Shown here piece after piece: positions 1 through 11,900 of a stretch of DNA of 64,000 nucleotides. The number at the start of each line of letters is the position of its first letter. The stretch's first letter is position 1. This DNA comes from Stercorarius parasiticus (Eukaryota > Chordata > Aves > Charadriiformes > Stercorariidae), in assembly GCA_013396915.1 (NCBI GenBank), contig VWZL01004590.1:775300-839299 (forward strand), in the 5' to 3' direction. The translations under genes and the position numbers were made by a program. The notes below the pieces were generated by a model that saw nothing but the letters and a program-made list of their open reading frames with translations, did no database searches and was not told the DNA's origin.

Positions 1-166
1 GTTCTTAGCTTTGCCATGTCCCTTCCGATTTTAGCAAATAAAACAACCTTGCTTTCTATTTTAAATTTGTTTAAAACCCCCCACAATTGTGAAAAGCAGT
101 GTGTACTGGGGATGAAATAGTATAAGAGACAGATTAAATAAAAAAAAAAAAAGAAAAATCACTTAC

Positions 167-251
167 GTGCTGTACTTTTATTCCCCTGGAGTCAAGTATT
201 ACTCTTCGGTTTGACTTCTCATCACTTCTTCTCTGCTGTGCCAAAATATAA
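167..251 (-). CDS. Small coding exon of uncertain gene, possibly late exon of UBE2U
   Basis: On the minus strand an 85-base segment sits between a strong acceptor (T-rich tract ending TTTTACAG) and a consensus donor (GTAAGT). Two readings are possible. In the first, the exon starts after two bases of a codon and stays open for 28 codons; the peptide is charged, with an AQQRRSDEKSNRR stretch and RGIKVQH at the end, and it exits in phase 0. In the second, it starts after one base of a codon, which fits the phase-1 exit of the UBE2U exon at 8,782-8,908; this frame gives about 17 residues and stops at TAA (199-201). It lies downstream of UBE2U on the same strand, so a 3' UBE2U exon is the simplest owner. 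I do not recognise either peptide. An exon of another downstream gene is possible. Confidence 0.45.
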
Positions 252-3200
252 CTGTAAAAGAAAAAAAATCAGAGAACAATATTCTTTAATATATGAGCCA
301 ATCCAGTAACTTGTCTAATACCTGTCACTCTGCCTTGGCTTTCAGAGGATATATCTTATGTTCATGCTTTCTGGAACCTTTATTTTTGTAGTGGGGGAAA
401 CCGGTTCCTAAATATACTGCTGTTAATCAGATGTTTAATTTATCTCTCACGAAACGAAACCAACGAGGCATCAGAACAGATCATCTGGTCACTGCCTTCT
501 CTTTCCAGCCACAAGATGGCAAACTAGCTTTTAACATGCAATAAAACCACAGCACCTCTGGTTTTTCAGGGGCTTAGCAAACCACACGCACAAATTCTAA
601 CTGTATATTCTTTGCAACCTTCTCTCAGCAGCGGTGGGTTTAGAGAGCACGGGCCGGTCGATCCGTGTGGCGAGAACACCTGCTGTATTGCAGAGGGAAA
701 GTGAAAAAGTACATTTCTACCGTGCACATGTTTATTTTGTGGATTTCAGAGGTGGTCATGAGTAAGCAGGAGAGCTCCCAGGAAGAGGCAGGCCCCCAGT
801 GTGAGTGCTTAGCTGGGGACTGGAGGCTTTGCTTGCGTTCCTTTCTTGGTCACTAGAACTCCTGCCCCACGGCTGTAAGTATAGATGCTGCAAAAATAGT
901 CCAGTTAGCTGGAAACTGGTTTGTACCACTGCCTCGGGTGCCTGCAGAATAGCGTGGCTGGCCACTTGTATATTCATCTAGCTTCTCAGATGGACTTTTC
1001 GGCCTGTATTGAACCTCACGTTATGATAGCCACCCTGCTGAAGATGTTCCTCCTCTACTGTACACAATGCCAGCACAAACTGTAGTCACTGCAATCGAGA
1101 CATGCCCACTGCCCCTTGCCAGTCCCCTCCTCTTGCTCAACAAGCTCTCTGAAGATGTGAGTTTGGTTTTCTTCTTTTTGTCCCTGCACAAGTACCACTT
1201 CTGTCCTTCACCATCAAAAAACCAAACCTCCAGTCTCTATTGGAATAGATTAAGATCCACCCTGCTTCTTGTCCTACGATTCTTAAAGCTCACCAAATTA
1301 TAATCACATTTTTATACCTTCCACCTCCCCATTTCCCTGTGTTTCACCATCATTTCTTTAACAATATTCAGTTCTTCCTAAGGATTATGTGCAACAAACT
1401 GCTCATTACACCAGGACAAATCACCAGTCCCTGAAGGCTTACACTGATTTAACGATGTAAAAATTGACTCAGTGCCACCGTAATTAGCAAACATGTAAAA
1501 ACTCAACAGGGGCAAACTGCTCACAGTAATGCGAACAGCATATTATACAAAACCAAGCTGTATTTCAAATCTCTTTTATAGAACTAATTGAATTGAGAGA
1601 TCCAATTTTATGAAGAAAACACATATAAGTACGAACATTTGCCTTATTATATAACTGAAATTAAGATTGCTGCTGCTGCACTTATGTCAGCAAATTTTTG
1701 GCCTCTTTCCTCTCTAATCCCATGCCAGGAGTTAAGAACAGACTGCAAGCTTTTAAAAAACAAGCATGTTTTGTGAGCTGTTTGCAATTGAGGAGAAAAA
1801 AAAAAAAATACAAAATGAGAGGCAACCCTGTGTTTGAACCTGCAGCTGAATGCTTGGACCTGTCTTTGATCTATCAGCCCCAGCAGTTCAAAGGCAAGAA
1901 GAAATCTGTTAAAAGCCCATTATCTGCTGCCACCAGGTGGCACCGAGATGTCCCCATTCCCCATCACCAGGCGTCTGGCCCTCACCTCCCTCCTCCCCAC
2001 CCCCAAATCAGAAAGTTCACTTTTGCAATTTCCTCTCTAGTTCTTATGAATTTAACGGGGGGGGGAACCATCCCTGCAGTGGGAGATGAGGCACAACCCT
2101 GAAACAACGCCAGGTTGCCTGAGCTGTGTGCACAAAAAGGGACATGCGTAGCATTTTGTACAGTCTCGCAGGACGGTGTGCCACTGCATAATGAAACAAT
2201 TATCAAACATATAAGACAAAGGAGTTCTGTTAAAGGACATAAGAACAAGGAAGCCATGTCAAAGGAATATTAACCCTATATTCTAGGGGCTTCTTGTGAA
2301 AGAAAAAAAAATACTCTTAATTTGAATTCAGGACTTGCAGCACTTCAAATTCAATGAAGAAGTCCTTTCCTTGCTAATTGATGTTGAAAACTACTGGGAT
2401 TCAAAGGGAAAGGGGATTTTTTTTTTTAAACTGTTGTAAAGTTTCCACATAAGAAATAAGAAGGAAGAAAACTCCAGCCACCTCTGAGACACAAAGCAGC
2501 ATCCTGGCTTTGCAATTTCCCTACATTTTTTCCCACTAAGCCACAGCAGAATTCAAGAGTAAAATTTAACAACCTTGATCGCATCTTCAGCTGACCTTAA
2601 GTGTGTGCAACGTCACAGTTCCAACAAGGAATTTGTTCCAGTAAGTCAGAGCTGTGAATTCTGGGTCTTCAGAAATGAAAATGGCATAATTACCAAAAAT
2701 CACGTTTAAAGAGAATTATACACCAACCATTAAATGCTCCAAAACTAGAGACTACATAAGTCCTCCTGGTATTTGTGGTGCTCATAATAAAATCCCATTT
2801 TTATTATACTTTGTTATACATATTTTATTTTCTTATAAGTCACTATGAATTTTCCTCTTCATTTCAATGAGGCCGGCTCAGGATTAAACTGATTTACAAC
2901 TGAGTGCTGTTATTAAACACAGACCCCATGCTGTACTGCTGATCTCGCATCCATGGGTGGCAAATTCAAAGGAACTCTATTGAAATGACCCTGTCGCTTT
3001 CCAGAAATCACCTAACGCTTTCTAGCATAATTTAGGGTTGAATTTGGCCACTTACATTCAAGGGGGCGGCAAAACAGCACACGCGCAGTTGAAGCGCAGT
3101 CAGTCTCCTCTGCCTGTGGCAGAATTATTTGGGTTGCCAAAAATTATCCCACAGGTTCAGACACACTTGCGCTTGCTCTGTGTTGGCCAGAGCAGTCTAT

Positions 3201-6200
3201 GCTCCTTAGTCCAGCAGTGCTCCATGTAAAGGCATCTCTGCTACTTCTAAAGACACCAGCAGACAAAAGCAAGGGCAGCTGCCTTTGTTCAAAATTATGT
3301 CCCTCATCAAGCTCTGCAGGATCTGTGCTTCCAACAGAGTTCAGGCTCCCTCCACCGGTCTCACACAAATAGACTTCTTCCAAGACAGAGTGTAAGCACT
3401 GAGCAAGTGCGTGCAGGGAAAGGGATGAACGATCTGGTCCCTTTGGCCTCCACTCTAATTGCACTTGGCTATGCTGCTTCTGAACCCCAGCTGGATATGT
3501 CGGTAGGTTTTCCTGGAACCAAACACATTGAGGACTTCCGCGCTAGAGGCAGCTATCTGGGTCTAGCAGCGGTGGTGCTACTTAGGGTTTTTGCTTAGTT
3601 GTGTTGCTTGGGTGCGTCACGGTCCATCACCCCTAGTCTCATGAAAAACAGAGAACTGGTTAGATTTGTCTTCATGGCATGGTCCAGAAATAGTCCTGAG
3701 CTGCTTGGCAGGAGAAAAACAAAAAAATTGGGACTGCCTGCTCTTTGTTTCCATACAGTACAAAAATAATAATAGAACCCTCATGCTGCAAACCCAGATT
3801 AGTAATAAGCCTTGTGAAACATTACCAGTTACCCAGTTTGGTTAGTAATTTAGGTACAGCAAAACCCAGCAGTAGAGTGTTCACAAAGACCATAGCTGAG
3901 ATATACACTTTCCGTATCACCTCTTGATACTATAATACTTCTAATTAATGACTTCTCAGTATGATAGTGCCCAACTCAAATTCAAACTTCCAAGATTGTC
4001 CCCAGCCAACAAGGACATTCTCCGACTGGAAGGCCTTTATGGCAAGGATCCTAGAATCTTCTAGGCTGGAAGGGACCTTTAAGATCATCAAGTCCAACCA
4101 TCAACCTAACACTGCCAAAACCACCACTAAACCATGTCCCTCAGCACCGCGTCTACCCGCCCATCCCTTGTGCTGGGTTTGTACAATGCCAGCACACCGC
4201 CTGACTCCAAACCAGATGCTGATAGCCGGATCTCCAGTAGGCGTTAGCTGACGTGGCTGTCCTGACATACATGAGCCCACGTCAACACATCATCTTGGCC
4301 GCAAGTTTTGGACACCTGGCTAAAACAGCCTGACTACAGACACTACCCTACACTGGATAAATCTGGCACAAGGACAGCATCAAAGCCATTATGTTCAATT
4401 TTGCTAAACCAGGCGCATCATCTCACATGAATCTTTGAAATGCTTTCTTGCTTTTCATATAGCTATTCTAGACCACGTCTTGTGCTAATCTTCAAATAAT
4501 GCTTCTAAATCCCTCTGAAAACATAAATACAGAATCAGGGAGGAGTTTTTGACAATTACAGAATTTGCTAGCTAATACAGGCACTCATGTATAACTTTCA
4601 CAAAAGAACATAATTAATTAGGTGGATTTTAAACCCTTACAGTATTAATGGTTGACAAATGACAGACAGAAGTCGGTGCACAAAGCTCCTACAAACCCAA
4701 GCGGAATGACTTCCACAAGAAATCGGTATGTCTGTTCACTACTGCCGTTAAAAGCAAAAGCAAAAATTATTTAAATATTCTGAACTTCCCTTCTACTCCA
4801 AGGAGAATAAAATATTGTTTAATATTGTTTATAAAGCAAGTCTTACTGAGGGAGGAAATATTTTTGCCATTAGGTAGCATTTTGTAAAATCCATTTGGAA
4901 TTTTTGCATGAGTTTTCTGCCTGAGTTTCAAAGTTACTACACAAACATTGAAAATAAATGAAGCAGAGTGCCCTTTTAGATGTGGTTTCTTTATGGTTCA
5001 TCACATTGCTGCGTGGGCTGTTCGCACTGTAGGCCTCGTTCCTGCCTCAGATATACTCTATACCTACATTATCTTTTACTAAACCAAGTGAGAGAAACCA
5101 CAACTTAAGTAAGGTAAAGCAATTTTCAGTTTCATGACAGCTTACAAGAGCCCAAGCTGGTGCTGCCATGACCCCACCGCCTCTTGTGCTTTCGTCCACA
5201 CATTCCTATCCCTCCCCAGGGTTCATCTGATCCTGCTGTGAACTGAGAGGGAAGCCATCAGAAAGCCAATAAAATAAAATAAGATGAAAAAAGGATCGTT
5301 TTCTCCTAGTTTGGCTTCCTGAGCCAGGACACCGCAGGGTCAGGCAGGCACCAGCGCTGGGGTTAGGGACGGGGCAGGACCACAGCCGCTTTAGAGGGGT
5401 TTGAACTCCAATGGAAAGTCATCCTTAATCAGAAAGTCTCCGGCAGAACACTCCCATTCCCCTCAGGGCCAGTTCTGTCATCCATGGGATCTTTCTGTCA
5501 GCTCCTTCAGTCCACAGGCAAAGCAGGGAGCGAGACGCTTCCTTCTCTGGGCTCAGGGATGGGCCAGTTGGCGAGCGGATGGGGTTGGTGGGAGGCCGTG
5601 ACTTGCAAGAGAGCTGGGATGGGCACACAGCAGGGCTGTGGATCTGGGAATGGGAAGGGAGAGGAGCCCTCCCCTCTTTCACAGAAGCCACATTGGCTGA
5701 TCTCATCTCATCAGGAACAACCCTCCTTGCCACCACCCCAGCCCTGTGTGGTTTATGTCGGTTTTGCCATTGACTTCATGAGATGAGATTTTTGATTAGG
5801 TGTGCGTCTCTTCTAGAGAAAGGCAAGAAAGATGTTCCTGAGGCCCAGCGTGCCCAGGAGAGCACAGGAAGCACTTTTCCCTCCTACACTGCTCAGAGGA
5901 TTCCCACACCAGTGAGTCTGGCTGGAGAATGTGGCTCTGTGGCCCCGTCACCATAAAAATAATAGCTGTCAAGAGCTCTGGAAGCCAGTACTGACCACTT
6001 TCCTAAAGCCCATCTTAGGATGCTTCTTCTGAAACAACTCAGAATACCAAATAATTCTTTAGCAAGATGTTTTTATGGGAAGGAGGAAAATTAAAAATTG
6101 CATCCCCTTTACTGGCCCCCACCAGAAACCTGGCAAACTTGCACGAGACTCTTGTCTACTCGCAGCTAGCCAGCATTGTCTGACTTGGCGCCCTCCTAAA

Positions 6201-8781
6201 GCTCTGCATTATCTCATTCTTATTACTCCTGCTTCTATAAAAATAATTGATTGGGGGGGCAGATTAAATTGTAAACAAAACATATTAGGCCAATGCAATT
6301 TTATACATAACAAAACACTGACTGACCCACTGTCTGAATTATGAAATCCCCTGTGATCCCACTACTGTCTATTATCTGTCAGGAAGTAACAATGAAAGTG
6401 AGAGGAAGACACCAGTTATGAAAAAAACATGGACTCCTGAGCTCAGTGATCAACATTATTTTTGTCTCTTTGATATCCTTCCAACCTTCCTTGCCATTGT
6501 AGTCCTGTAAAATGTCAAAAGCTGCTTGCCAGAGGCATTTTGCTTTTAGCAATACTTAAAGCTGTGTCCATAAAAGGAAATAATTCCATTCTAGATCTCT
6601 ATTTCCTTCCATTCCACACTCAGAATTTGTGGTGAAACCTGTGGTAGTTGTACCTGAGCATCGAAGGCACAACTAGATCAACCATACTTTGAAGACAAAC
6701 TGAAGACATTCGTTTGGGGTTTGCAATCAACCCGATTCTGTACCTGAGCAAAAACTCTACAATGAAATCCTGTTGCCACCAGTGTGAATTAGAATCTAAC
6801 TTCAGCAGGGCCAAGATTTTATCCTTAATGTCCCAGACACATCCCCATTGCTAGGGTCTGGAAATAGAAGGAGTTAGGAATCCACCGCACTAGCGTTACC
6901 AGGGCTGAGAACTTCTTGTCCTTAAGAAAACTGTCAGCAGGCCAAGTGCTGCCAAACTCCGGAGGGAAGCAAAGGCAACTCAACTGAGAACAAGAATCTG
7001 GCTCCATCTGCTAGTTCGAAAGTTAGCTTCAGAAATATTTCAACAGTGATGCCATGTACAACCCTAGCAGTACAAAGAGAAATACATCATAAAAATGATT
7101 CTTTTTTTTTTCTTTACTTAGAGTGAATTCACTGGTTTCCCTAGGCTATTTATTAATATAATAAATGACCTTAAAATATGCATTGCCTGAAATAAATGTC
7201 ATTGATTAGGTCAAATAAAAATATCACTTGGCCCAACAATGACAAATTTCCTGGCTATGCTCCTGTAGGCCAAGAACTTGTTTCATTTAGGAACAAGAGT
7301 TGCTGGCAGTAGCTGGGAAGGAAACTGCTTGCCAAATGTCTCCATAGGAAATTAAATAATTGAGAATATTCACTAACAGGAAAAAGAAAATAATTGCTCT
7401 CTTTAGTATACAGACCCAAACATCCTGGACTTGTGTTGCTTTTTTCTGAAATAGTGGCAGTGAAAGCAGAACGTTCAGTGTAATTTGCTACCTGGCAAAG
7501 CCGAGAGAAGCCCCTGTGGCTGGCTGGTAAAACTTCAGAGAACATAGTCCTTCTCAGTATCAGGAAGTTCTGCAATGGAAAACGGGGTCTCTTAAAACAC
7601 TTCCGATTATACCAGATCCTACTGGTAGAAACTGAAGCTGCGCTGAATTTGCCACAGCGGAGGAACTTACCCTCCTTCCCTGTCTTCAATAGTTATGTAG
7701 GCAAGAACTCGCTGTGCATGCGTTTGCATGGAGTTTGGGCTTGATTCTTGCTTGCATGAGATGTATCTCGCCCAGCAGTGAAATAAAATAATAACAGAAA
7801 TGGAGGAACACGGAGAGGCAGCTGACCCACGATTCTGATGGCCTTCTTGAAAGTACAGCTTTCCTGCCTTCAGGCTAATGGGAACGCCTGTGTCATCACC
7901 AGACTCTAGACCCGTTCTGCCACCGTACCGGGCTAAAGCATCTCATTTGGCAAGTAGAAAAAAAATTCATAGGATCCATACCTGTGCCCTCTCTCTCCCT
8001 GTTGGCACTTACTGAGCAAACTGAGAGAAGTTCTGCCACAAGTCTCACCCTTCAGGCCACCCATTCTGGCAGCACGTCGCTGCAAAACAGCGGCGCCGGG
8101 CTTAATCAGCCCTCGTGCTGCGAGCATGACACACACATCTTTTAAAAAGCCTGGAGAAGAGCTTGCCCCACTGCTGAGAACCAGCGTGCCACTGCTGGGA
8201 ATCACTGAGGAAGAGGATTCCTGGCCAAAGGACTTACTTCAGGGCCAGCCAGGAAGGAAGGGCAGAAATCGGCTTTTCTGGAGGTGGAGGACTTTTAGGG
8301 ACCTTCCTTTGGGAAATAAGGGATTTTTTCCTCCATTCCAGAAATATTTGAGCAGGGGAGGGGAAAGAGATGTGAATGAGGGTTTCTGGCTGCTTTCGCT
8401 GGATGGTTTGAATGGGCAGAGTTTTGTTTTCTGTTTGTTTCCTTGAAATAAAGCCAATATTTGTTGAGCAACTGTGCTGCGCTTAGATTGGAGGGTAGAG
8501 AAGCCAGCTGGTGTGTCAGAGAGAAAGTATCAGCACTTCCCATCCCCCTGTTTTATCTCAGCTGACTTCACCAGAATGCATGAATCGCACTGAGGCTCAT
8601 CCACCACCGCAACATTTGTAAGACCAGGCCACCTATTTGCTTTCAAAACTCTACTTCTCGTTCCTTAAAATTAAATCCGCATTCAAATTTACTTGTTAAG
8701 CAGGTTTTAGAATTGTTTTTAAAGCTTTAAAAGTTCTTATTATCTATTTATGAATAATAACAACAAGAGAGACAGTGTTAC
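252..8781 (-). other. Probable UBE2U intron or 3' flank, no recognised gene
   Basis: This stretch lies between the exon at 167-251 and the UBE2U exon. I found no further recognisable exon. Open frames of 60-144 codons occur on both strands (for example minus 7,255-7,689 and minus 3,144-3,464), but they have no recognisable domain and no convincing splice borders. A CR1 3' fragment lies at 4,050-4,156. A GC-rich patch lies near 5,320-5,760. Short homopolymers occur, such as the G run near 2,058. If the exon at 167-251 belongs to UBE2U, missing UBE2U exons may be hidden here. Confidence 0.4.
4050..4156 (-). mobile_element. CR1 LINE 3' fragment
   Basis: The plus strand reads as the reverse complement of a CR1 3' end: a degenerate 'agaatc' start, then 'ggctggaagggacctttaag', then 'atcatcaagtccaaccatc', up to 'accatgtccctcagcacc'. 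The same wording recurs in the copy at 36,194-36,582. The match fades after about 4,156, so this is a short, diverged, 5'-truncated copy inserted in minus orientation. Confidence 0.85.
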
Positions 8782-8908
8782 CTTCCGGGCACAGGCTCTT
8801 TCTAACATGCTGCAAAACCATTTGCCTATAGAAAGATATGCTGGCTTTCACCACTTCTGCTGCGTCCACGTTCGCTGCGTTTTCTGTCACTGGGTTTGAA
8901 AGCATCAC
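8782..8908 (-). CDS. UBE2U: UBE2U (E2 ubiquitin-conjugating enzyme U), one internal exon
   Basis: A 127-base exon reads on the minus strand from an acceptor (TTTCTTTAG) to a donor (GTAAC). It starts in phase 0 and exits in phase 1. The 42 complete codons begin VMLSNPVTENAANVDAAEVV, which closely matches the segment after the active site of UBE2U (human VMLSNPVLENPVNLEAA, from memory). E2 enzymes accept ubiquitin from E1 on a catalytic cysteine and pass it on with an E3; this exon covers the C-terminal helices of the UBC fold, not the catalytic cysteine. UBE2U lies just downstream of ROR1 in the same orientation in human, which fits this position. The exons with the HPN motif and the active cysteine should lie between here and ROR1, but I could not find them. 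Whether the gene is intact is therefore open. Confidence 0.8.
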
Positions 8909-11900
8909 CTAAAGAAACATGAACAAACGCGGGAGTCTGTAAAAGCAGAGCATAAACTATCAAAACCCTGATTTCACACTTAGTAAAATTACACAATTCC
9001 ATTCTGTTAAACTGGTTGCTTTGTGGCCAGAATAATCACAGCAGCCCTTTAATTTTGATATTAAAAAAAAAAAAAGGACAGAGTCTTCTTTTTCCTTTCA
9101 ATTTTCCCCTTCATTCTTTTATAAATCCCAGTAGACAGCTGTAAATGATACATGACTTTACCATTTGTTTTACTCATAATCCATACGAAGTTGTCTGGAA
9201 AAATCATGCATTCACCTGGGGGACATACTCAGTTTTGAGAGGAGAGTACAGAATCATTTAAAGTGATGGCAGGCAGTACGGCTAGAAATGAGGACAGAAA
9301 GAAGGGCAAAGGGTGCTCCAAGAAAAAAAATCTGGATGAATTTGTCTTTTAAAAAAAAAAACCCAAGCCAAACAACAAAAACAGAGGGGGCAGTAAATCT
9401 GAAACATGGTGGCAAAATGAAACAACGCTTTATCACTGATCTTAAGACTCATCCCAAAACTCTTGATCAGGACTGACAATATGATAGCCCAGAAAATTTA
9501 AAAGTAAAGATATCGGCTTCTTTAAAGCATTTTTCCGAAGTGCGGAGAGCTGGGTGGGTACAAGCCTCTTGAGCAGTTGACTTACACAAGATAAAAAAGT
9601 GTAAATCCTAAAGATCAAAGGAACCAGTTAGCCTGGTCTATCTAAAAATTAGCATTGGTAACAACTCCAATCGTAGTCATTCATTTCATCATCTGTTGTC
9701 ATCAGAGTTAAGGACCTGCCAAAAGAGTCCCTGATGAAGAAGTGCAGAAGCAAAAAGAAATGATTCCTGTTTGCAAAGACGAACAGCCAACAGATCCTAT
9801 TTACCCCAGCTCAGGAGTCATCCAGGAGTTTATATTTTAAAATTCACAACCATTACATGAAGCGTATTTTAATATTTTCTAACAGAGAAGACATGTAAAC
9901 CTCCATCTTTTCCCTTACCCAGAGAACAAGTAAAATGTTACTTTTATTCCCATTTCTCAGGGTTGTCAGGGAAGTCATCCCAGAGTACCGATCCACTGCA
10001 CGAAGGGAAAACATTCAGATGCTGCATAACTTTAAGATAGGACAGCTTTGTTGCTAGGCACTAAAGGAACTAAAGATCATTCCTGTTTGCCCTGTATATC
10101 TTGTATTTTTAAATGACTCAAAAAACCTACCTACAGACTTCCTACCTATAGAACTATTTGCTTGGTTTCCCACATGCGTTCCCATTTTTCTACCCAGAAC
10201 AAAATCAGTCCTGGTAAGAACTGTTAAAGTTTTGATATTTGTCCAAGACTTTCGGACGTTTAATGGCTAGGCTAGAACAACAGCTCAACAGTTCCTACCA
10301 GCCTGTTGTATTTCAGCCCTGCTTATTCTGATGACAAATGCACTGATAAAATGAATAGCAGTATGCAGCATGTCCTACCTGGAAGGTGTCCCTGCTTCTT
10401 ATCCTGGAGAGAGGTATGGCAACACTACCCAGATGACCTATGGCTGTTATCTTCCCCATTCTCCTCTGTTCTTTCTGATTTTCTAGGAATTCACACATTC
10501 CTCTCTGAGGTTCTGGTTAACAGCGTGCCTATATGGTCACTGCTGTAGCAATTCGGTGGGTCTGTCCTCCTCTCCTCCATGGCAAAGAGCCGTTAGGTTG
10601 ACAACATCCACCTGATATTGTCAGGTGTTGTCAGCCTAAGTGTTTCAAACCCCGGCAGGATCAAACCAAGAGCCTGATGGTACCATCACCTGGGCTCCTG
10701 CCACCTTCCACAAGTCACTTGGAACAGCATCTGTTTGAGGAGCTGAACAAACCCTGGTGAAGGAGCCAGCAGTGAATAAACACAACTGCCTTACAGTCAG
10801 CAAGATGAAACACAACAGCATGAGAACCAGGCTCTCCCCATATCCCTGCCAGTTGCTCCAAGAGCGGAATATGAGAGAACCAGCACACGACCCTTTCTGC
10901 ACCGGCACGGAACAATCCGGCGTTTGCACCATCGACAGCTGTTGCACCGTGCACAGCAGCAGCTTCTGTATGATACAAACCAATAATGGTGTTAAGTCTT
11001 GATCCTGCTCTCTTAAGTGGTCTGCATATTTTCAGGACTGAGACTAACTACCAGATAAGAAAATAAATACATAAATTATATTGCAAAGAAATTGCCTACA
11101 AAGCCATGTTTGAAAGGAGTAGTATTTATGCTGTAATGCTGAGCACTCAGAAATTAGGAAACGCCAGATTTATGGCTTCTTGTGCAATCTTCATGGCTTG
11201 GCTGCTTAGGAAGGCTATCTTCCTTAGGACCGGAGATTTTTTCAGCATAAACGAACTTGTACCCACATACAAAAGTAATTTTAACTTTTTTATCAAATGT
11301 CTAATCCATTTGATGCCAACTATCTTTGGATATGGCTTATGTGGGTCTACTTTGGAATAATTATTCCATTTCTGGCACTGTTTCCTGCTATGCCATAATA
11401 AAGTGTCCAGACCATCTGTTTGTTTGTGTCTTCTGTAACACTCCTAAGTTAGTTTGCCTGGATTTGACCTCTTTGAAATGCTAGCACATAAGACACGTAC
11501 ACTGCTTTACGGCTGGGACTAGTGGTGGTTTTACATACTCAGCATCCCACCCACCCTGAGCCCGGCAACTCAGTCATGGGGTTTTTGCTGTTTCCACTGG
11601 GATCTGCTGCCCTCTGAGTAGCCTGAACTCCTAACAGGAGTTACTGGAACGAGCAGGCTCTGCAAGCAGCTCTCAGAGTGCCAAGGGAGAAGAGGCAATG
11701 ACCTTCCAGAGGAAGAAGAGTACCCCTTTCTCAGCGAGGAGCCGGAGCTTGTGTTGTTCTTGCTCACCATCAACTATGTACAGATCTCTAAGAAACACAG
11801 CTGGACTTGTGACTGGGGGTCCTCACAGTTCTGTATCCCCCTCTTCTTCCGGGAGTCAGCATCACTGTGTAAAGTCATGTAAAAAACCTAATTATTCAGT

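Noticed and set aside
3144..3464. 106-codon minus-strand frame with a partner on the plus strand
   Set aside because: No family resemblance and no splice context.
7255..7689. 144-codon minus-strand frame
   Set aside because: No recognisable motif, no splice borders, and composition like the surrounding intron; compatible with chance.
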